Shown: positions 58,980-64,000 of the stretch, in pieces
Position numbering within the stretch: position 1 is the first letter of the stretch
Layout of the letters: every line of letters begins with the position of its first letter
Origin: Sphingobacterium oryzagri
Lineage (GTDB): Bacteria; Bacteroidota; Bacteroidia; Sphingobacteriales; Sphingobacteriaceae
Direction of reading: 5' to 3'
Assembly (NCBI RefSeq): GCF_028736175.1
Contig: NZ_CP117880.1
Location: forward strand, 2,046,001 to 2,110,000
DNA: 64,000 nucleotides
Made by a program: the position numbers and the translations under genes
Notes under the pieces: generated by a model
The model's input: only the letters and a program-made list of their open reading frames with translations
The model's database searches: none
Told to the model about the DNA's origin: nothing

Positions 58980-60422
58980 ATGGCAATGGAAAAAAATTAT
59001 GATGCAGTAGTGGTAGGCGCAGGACCCAATGGTCTGGCGGCGGCGATAACTTTGCAACGTGCCGGAAAATCAACCTTACTTATTGAAGGGAGCGAGGAGA
59101 TCGGCGGAGGCATGCGAAGCAAAGCGCTTACCCTGCCAGGATATGTTCATGACGTTTGTTCGGCGATTCATCCCATGGCCTTGGCTTCACCTTTCTTTCG
59201 CTCGTTGCCGCTATCCGCGCATGGACTTGAGTTAATTTATCCGGACATTGCGGCAGCGCATCCTTTGGATAAAGAAAGTGCTGCGGTGCTATTTAGTGAC
59301 TACGCAAAAACGATCCAACACCTCGGGCAGGATGCAGCCGTTTACCGGCGGTTAACCTCGGCTGTGGTGGAAAATTGGGAAGCCCTGGCTCAAGATACTA
59401 TGGGACCATTAAGATTTCCGAAAAATCCGTTGCGGCTTGCTGCTTTTGGTTTGGATGCGTTGCAGCCTGCTACGTGGATTGCCAAACGTTTTTCGACCCA
59501 AAGAGCCAAGGCACTTTGGGGAGGCATGGCAGCACATAGCATTCAGCCACTGAGCAACTTCTCCACAGCGGCTATCGGTATTGTATTGTCCGCCGTAGGG
59601 CATCGTTATGGATGGCCCATCCCAAAAGGCGGGTCACAGTCTATTGCCGCGGCTTTAATTAATTATTATAAATCCTTAGGAGGGCAGGTTCAAACCGGCT
59701 TTTGGCTGAAGGATGTAAGAGCGCTGCCGAAGCACGAGGTATTGCTTTTGGATCTTACACCAAAACAAATCTTAGCTTTAACGGGTGTGGAGTGGTCTGT
59801 TCGCTATAGAAAACAATTATCTTCTTATCAATATGGCATGGGGGTTTTTAAGGTAGATTGGGCCTTGTCTGATCCCACGCCTTTTAAAGATGCCGCTGCT
59901 TCGCGAGCGGGAACGGTTCATTTGGGCAATACATTTGCCGAGATCGCGGAGAATGAGTGGCGAACAAGCAAGGGACAGCATGTAGCGCAACCTTTTGTGC
60001 TTTTTAGTCAACCCAGTTTGTTTGATACGGAACGAAGCCCGGCAGGAAAGCATACGGGATGGGCGTATTGTCATGTGCCCCACGGCTCCACGGTAGACAT
60101 GAGGCCGGCAATAGAAAAACAGATCGAAAGATTTGCTCCTGGTTTTAAAGATACGATCCTGGCGACCCATACTTTCAATACGAGGGAGCTAGAAGCGTAT
60201 AATCCAAACTATGTAGGCGGTGACATTAACGGAGGTTTAATGAATCTTGCGCAGCTGTACACGCGTCCCACCTGGAAGTTAACACCCTATCGCACCTCGG
60301 AGAAAAATATTTATATATGCTCGTCCTCGACGCCACCAGGTGGCGGGGTTCATGGCATGTGCGGATTCCATGCTGCTAAAACAGCCTTGTCCGACCATTT
60401 TAATGTATCCTTATCCCTGTAG
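58980..60422 (+). CDS. FAD-dependent oxidoreductase (phytoene-dehydrogenase-like)
   Basis: This 480-aa flavoprotein begins with a dinucleotide fold VVVGAGPNGLAAAI and has GGGMRSKALTLPGYVHD and a C-terminal FAD motif around SSTPPGGGVHGMCGFHAA. It is of the NAD(P)/FAD amine-oxidase-like superfamily. ATG 58980 or 58986 are both possible starts. Its task in a sulfur operon is unknown. Confidence 0.87.
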   Translation: MAMEKNYDAVVVGAGPNGLAAAITLQRAGKSTLLIEGSEEIGGGMRSKALTLPGYVHDVCSAIHPMALASPFFRSLPLSAHGLELIYPDIAAAHPLDKESAAVLFSDYAKTIQHLGQDAAVYRRLTSAVVENWEALAQDTMGPLRFPKNPLRLAAFGLDALQPATWIAKRFSTQRAKALWGGMAAHSIQPLSNFSTAAIGIVLSAVGHRYGWPIPKGGSQSIAAALINYYKSLGGQVQTGFWLKDVRALPKHEVLLLDLTPKQILALTGVEWSVRYRKQLSSYQYGMGVFKVDWALSDPTPFKDAAASRAGTVHLGNTFAEIAENEWRTSKGQHVAQPFVLFSQPSLFDTERSPAGKHTGWAYCHVPHGSTVDMRPAIEKQIERFAPGFKDTILATHTFNTRELEAYNPNYVGGDINGGLMNLAQLYTRPTWKLTPYRTSEKNIYICSSSTPPGGGVHGMCGFHAAKTALSDHFNVSLSL

Positions 60423-60476
60423 CATCGCAAATCGATTGACAGATTGCGGTACTATTTATTTACAACGCAGAACAAA

Positions 60477-61724
60477 ATGTCTATAAAAAAACAAACAATT
60501 TCCGAAGATTGGGTAGTGGTCATCTTGGGCCTGGCAATAATTTTTCTAAGCCTATCGGGTCTTGTACTCCCCAAGCCGGCATGGAGCTGGTCTGACGAGA
60601 CGGCGTTTACCGCCCTCTTTTTGCCATCAAATTTACAGGCTATAGGTCTACAATTTCTATTGGTACTACTTACGGCGATTGTGGGCGCCTTACTATTGCA
60701 TAAAAGTTGGCGTTCGACGTTGGTCGTCATTCCCTTCGTATTTCTGCTGACGATATTTGCCCTGCTACTGGCCGGTAATAATCTGCTCAAAAGTTTAAAT
60801 CTGGAGGCCGTGATTTTTAGCTTGGTCATAGGTTTGCTGATCAGTAATCTATTTAAGTTACCCGATTGGTTTAAAGCGGTGTTAAATGCAGAATTCTATG
60901 TGAAGATTGGTCTGGTGTTGCTCGGGACTTCCGTTATCTTTGGGGATGTGCTACAAGCTGGCGCTCTTGGCCTGCTGCAAGCCTTGATTGTAGTTATTTC
61001 GGTATGGTACTTTGCTTTTTGGTTGTGTAAGAAGCTTAAGGTAGATAAGGAAATGGCGCTAATGTTATCGAGCGCAGTATCGATCTGTGGAGTGTCGGCT
61101 GCCATTGCCACGTCCGGCGCCATCGAAGGCGATAGAAAAAAGCTTTCTTATGTGATCTCACTCGTGCTGATAACGGCGATACCCATGATGATTTTCATGC
61201 CTTACCTGGCTAATTGGCTGGGGCTTTCGCAAGAAGTGACGGGCGCCTGGCTGGGTGGTAGTATTGATACGACGGGTGCGGTTGTCGCTTCCGGATCGTT
61301 GGTCGGCGAAGAAGCTTTAAAAATAAGTACGATCGTCAAATTTTCCCAAAATGTCCTTTTGGGAATTGCGGCATTCGCGATCAGTATTTATTGGACTTAT
61401 GACAAAACTAAAAAGGCTGATCAGGTTGAGAAGCCAACGTTAAAAGTGATTTGGCAACGCTTTCCGAAATTTGTACTGGGCTTTGTTTTTGCCTCGCTGC
61501 TTTTCTCATTCGTCATTCCCGGTGAAACTGCCGGCCAGGTAAAAGAAAGTTTAAAAAGTATCCAAGGTATTTGGTTCGCGCTGGCGTTCACATCAATCGG
61601 CTTAGAGACAAATATCAAAGATCTGCTGGGGCAGCAAAGCAAAAAGCCTTTGTTCGCATTTCTGATGGCGCAGGCATTCAATATAGTGGTTACCTTGTTG
61701 ATTTCCCTGCTGTTGTTTGGTTAG
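60477..61724 (+). CDS. YeiH-family putative sulfate exporter
   Basis: From ATG 60477 it is 415 aa with about ten membrane helices. SAVSICGVSAAIATSGAIEG and LGGSIDTTGAVVASGSLVG are conserved repeats of the YeiH/PSE family, which is linked to export of sulfate or sulfonate. It would carry away the end product of sulfite oxidation. It is the last gene of the cluster on this strand. Confidence 0.9.
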   Translation: MSIKKQTISEDWVVVILGLAIIFLSLSGLVLPKPAWSWSDETAFTALFLPSNLQAIGLQFLLVLLTAIVGALLLHKSWRSTLVVIPFVFLLTIFALLLAGNNLLKSLNLEAVIFSLVIGLLISNLFKLPDWFKAVLNAEFYVKIGLVLLGTSVIFGDVLQAGALGLLQALIVVISVWYFAFWLCKKLKVDKEMALMLSSAVSICGVSAAIATSGAIEGDRKKLSYVISLVLITAIPMMIFMPYLANWLGLSQEVTGAWLGGSIDTTGAVVASGSLVGEEALKISTIVKFSQNVLLGIAAFAISIYWTYDKTKKADQVEKPTLKVIWQRFPKFVLGFVFASLLFSFVIPGETAGQVKESLKSIQGIWFALAFTSIGLETNIKDLLGQQSKKPLFAFLMAQAFNIVVTLLISLLLFG

Positions 61725-61930
61725 CTAGCAAACGTAAAAATTAGGTCGGTCATACTCCTGTTCTTCTATGACGAAGGATGCAGCTTTACCATCGTTAACT
61801 TCTATAAAAGAACAGGCAGGGAAGCGAACATTCCGCTCCGGGCGGCTTCGTTTTCGATAAAAGCTACGGCGGTGTATCGCTAAAAGGGAAGCCTGAACAT
61901 CTCTGCTGTTTAAAACAAAAGATGCATGGA

Positions 61931-62842
61931 TTATTTGTGGTGGCTTTCTACAGCAAGTGTGCTGTTTATCATCATGCCGGCTTTGGTACCCGAATAAACA
62001 GCGCTCGATATGGAACGTAACAGGTTGGAGTTGTCACCGCAAGCATAAACGTGCCGCACACTGGTCTGTTGCTTCTTGTTAACGCGTATGTAGCCGTGTT
62101 TGGTCTCTTTACAGCCCAATTGGGCGTGAAGATCTCCTGAAAGCTTAAACGGGCGGGGAGCATAGATCAGATCGGCAGGTTTCGATTCGCCGTTATGAAA
62201 GAGGATAGCATGTACCATTCCGTTTTTATGTTGGATACTGTTGATCGCGTTGTAGGTATTATTGACCTGCAGGTCATCGGATATGTTTGTCTCTTCTTCT
62301 TGTTTTAATGCCGGGGATGGTTCGATTAAGGCGATTTCGGTGTGCAGGGGTTTAAGTAAAGCCGCTATTTTTTTTGCTTTCTTTGCGGGGCCCAATATAA
62401 CAGCCTTTTTATTACGAAATTCATAACCATGACAATATGGGCAGTCGATGATCGATATTCCCCAACATGCCCCGAATCCGTTAATAGGCGGCAGGAGATC
62501 TTGAATTCCGCAGGCTAGTAAAAGCTTCTTTCCATAGACGAGCTTCCCATTGCGGAGCACAACTGTGCAATAGTTTGGTAACGCGCGCGCCTCGCCAACA
62601 GTATCCTGCAAGAAATGTACGGTTTCGTACTGTAGCAATTGGCTTTTAACAGTCTTGATAATCGAACTTGAAGATTCTCCATCATGGGCCACGAAATTAT
62701 GCGATTCTTTGCTGTTTTTGTTACAGGGATTCCCATCGTCAATGATTAATACGCTTCTGCGGAACCTCGCCAGCGCCAGCCCTGCAGAAAGGCCAGCATA
62801 GCTTCCGCCAATAATAATCGTATCGTATATGCTATTTTTCAT
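61931..62842 (-). CDS. Thioredoxin-reductase-like flavoprotein
   Basis: This 303-aa NAD(P)/FAD-dependent oxidoreductase has IIIGGSYAGLSAGLALAR at the N-terminus, the redox dithiol CPYC in IDCPYCHGYE at about residue 133, and HVYACGDNS near the end. It resembles gliotoxin-reductase/TrxR-like proteins rather than true TrxB. It is convergent with the sulfur cluster. Confidence 0.88.
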   Translation of the reverse strand: MKNSIYDTIIIGGSYAGLSAGLALARFRRSVLIIDDGNPCNKNSKESHNFVAHDGESSSSIIKTVKSQLLQYETVHFLQDTVGEARALPNYCTVVLRNGKLVYGKKLLLACGIQDLLPPINGFGACWGISIIDCPYCHGYEFRNKKAVILGPAKKAKKIAALLKPLHTEIALIEPSPALKQEEETNISDDLQVNNTYNAINSIQHKNGMVHAILFHNGESKPADLIYAPRPFKLSGDLHAQLGCKETKHGYIRVNKKQQTSVRHVYACGDNSNLLRSISSAVYSGTKAGMMINSTLAVESHHK

Positions 62843-62897
62843 TCGCTTTTTATTGATCAGTTTTTTTAAGCGTTAGCGCACAAGAAATGAACAGATT

Positions 62898-63443
62898 CTA
62901 TTTCACCTTCCTGTAAAGGTATCGATCAGCCAGCGCTCCCTCGATAATTTGTCCGTCCTTATCCAGGTGCAGGAGCTTATCTTTAGCGATTTGTAGTTTT
63001 AGATCCGTATCCTTGGCGCGCAGATGCAATATGCCTCCATTCTCTTCCAATTGATAGCGTCCGTTGTCGCTGGCCGATTGCTGACTACCCAACCGCTCGG
63101 TACGCATGTTGAATGTTTCGTTATTGTTTATCACCAGCGTTGTTTTGATTCCGTCGCAGTCATTACATGGTATCGTTCCTTCGTATGTTCCGTAAAAATC
63201 CGTCAGGTTTACGGATTCGTCGGTAGTGGATTTCCGGTCGCCTGCTGCTTCGGTAGTGGCCTGTCCGGTCTGCTGAGCGGTGGTAGCTTGTCCCGTTTCT
63301 GCTGCGCCGGTATTGCCCTGTTGTTCGTCTTGTGGCTTGGATAGGTCGACGCAGGATAGGAAGCTTAAACTAAGAAAAAAAAGATAGGTCGACCAGCGTG
63401 CTGCGCTCAGTCTTTCAGATAAGGTTTGTAATATGCTTTTCAT
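62898..63443 (-). CDS. NlpE-type lipoprotein
   Basis: This 181-aa protein has a lipobox (LSFLSCVDL), a low-complexity Gln/Thr/Gly linker at about residues 35-70 and a NlpE N-terminal-like barrel domain with FYGTYEGTIPCNDCDGIKT (Cys-x-x-Cys). NlpE proteins sense surface or copper stress in the envelope. It precedes the flavoprotein by 55 bp and may be in the same operon. Confidence 0.88.
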   Translation of the reverse strand: MKSILQTLSERLSAARWSTYLFFLSLSFLSCVDLSKPQDEQQGNTGAAETGQATTAQQTGQATTEAAGDRKSTTDESVNLTDFYGTYEGTIPCNDCDGIKTTLVINNNETFNMRTERLGSQQSASDNGRYQLEENGGILHLRAKDTDLKLQIAKDKLLHLDKDGQIIEGALADRYLYRKVK

Positions 63444-63878
63444 GGTACTGATGCTTTATCTTGTTATACTATTCATTTGACTATATCGCGTTGATATCCA
63501 ACACTTGGATGCTGTATGTCGAACGATGAATCGTGGATTCCGTTTACCAAGATTTACTAAACCGTATTTATACAATGTGTTGGGAATCTGCTTCATGCGA
63601 TGCTGTGCACGGTAGCTAGCCGCTTAGATAGCAAATAACATGCGTAATAATGTTTGTGTTGTCAGCATCCTCTCGGTGTGCAACTTAGGAAGATTCGAAA
63701 AGGATATCTCCAAGCAAGTTTGATAGATGGTTGCTCTGTTGCTGCAAAGGGAATGACCTTCCATTTCGCGGCATCGTGATTTCCGTGACAGGTGTTGCAT
63801 ATAGGTATCACTAACCGATCATCGACATCAGCCGATCCAATCGAAAACAATCCGAAAAAGATGCAGTTGCTTGTTTGA
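63444..63878. other. Intergenic region near right edge, no supported gene
   Basis: A 62-codon minus-strand frame (63662-63850) contains CNTCH but no signal peptide or family resemblance, so I do not call it a cytochrome. No other feature is supported. Confidence 0.35.
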
Positions 63879-64000
63879 TTATGCTGTAATAAACATTTGT
63901 TTTAGGGAAATGCCTGCTACAAAAGCTCCTCCAAAAATAGGTAGGAGCAAACATAATTTAAGGTGATTTGTTCTGTTATCAAGAGCAACCAGACTACCAT
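63879..64000 (-). CDS. C-terminal end of a gene running off the right edge
   Basis: The minus strand from the right edge stays open for 40 codons to a TAA at 63879-63881. It encodes LVALDNRTNHLKLCLLLPI then FGGAFVAGISLKQM, a hydrophobic helix rich in Gly. That looks like the last helix of a membrane protein, for example of the YoaK/DUF1275 type. It is cut by the window, so identity is tentative. Confidence 0.45.
   Translation of the reverse strand, partial: GSLVALDNRTNHLKLCLLLPIFGGAFVAGISLKQMFITA

Noticed and set aside
63662..63850. 62-codon frame with CNTCH heme-binding-like motif
   Set aside because: No signal peptide, no further cytochrome features, and a CXXCH match is likely by chance.

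Overview
The window looks like a chromosome segment of a Sphingobacteriaceae-type Bacteroidota (Sphingobacterium/Pedobacter relatives). The signs are a SusC/SusD pair, a GLPGLI-family protein, LytS/LytTR and HxlR regulators, TAnnTTTG promoter elements of the Bacteroidota sigma factor, and few Shine-Dalgarno sequences. The genus is an inference.

Layout. 0.36-10.7 kb is a potassium-uptake operon: two small ORFs, kdpF, kdpA, kdpB, kdpC, a porin, a stand-alone KdpD sensor half, a membrane histidine kinase and a sigma-54-type response regulator. 10.7-13.5 kb holds no credible gene. It is an array of six long hairpin-rich repeats of two types (order A-A-B-B-A-B) in one orientation. 13.7-24.4 kb is housekeeping: a BCCT transporter, metY-hom behind a SAM-I riboswitch leader, three tandem tRNA-Phe genes, mnmA, a pfkA/sugar-kinase-like/gapA cluster and a Nudix-type regulator. 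24.5-30.8 kb is a TetR-controlled RND efflux operon, followed by a small ABC transporter pair and tRNA-Ser(GGA).

32.3-38.6 kb is AT-rich accessory DNA beside tRNA-Ser. It has four tandem paralogous two-TM proteins that resemble putative phage abortive-infection proteins (one has a premature stop), bracketed by a 16-bp direct repeat. A frameshifted small gene, an NmrA/HxlR pair and the wreck of a HicAB toxin-antitoxin module follow. 38.7-40.4 kb is an HxlR regulator divergent from an ene-reductase. 40.6-48.9 kb is an envelope cluster (outer-membrane protein, GLPGLI protein, small secreted protein) beside a LytS/LytTR two-component system and a secreted esterase.

49.4-61.7 kb is a sulfur-oxidation cluster: a leader with a 31-codon ORF and a hairpin, a frameshifted susC, susD, two paralogous DoxX-like membrane proteins, a cytochrome c lipoprotein, a SoxC/sulfite-oxidase-type molybdoenzyme, a FAD oxidoreductase and a YeiH-type putative sulfate exporter. 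I infer uptake of a sulfur compound, oxidation of sulfite in the periplasm with electrons passed to cytochrome c, and export of product. The window ends with a thioredoxin-reductase-like flavoprotein, an NlpE-like lipoprotein and the C-terminus of a gene that runs off the right edge.

The strongest candidates for something undescribed are the hairpin repeat array, whose one variable stem changes on both sides between copies; the two Cys-codon leader ORFs placed before sulfur operons; and the tandem abortive-infection-like gene array.
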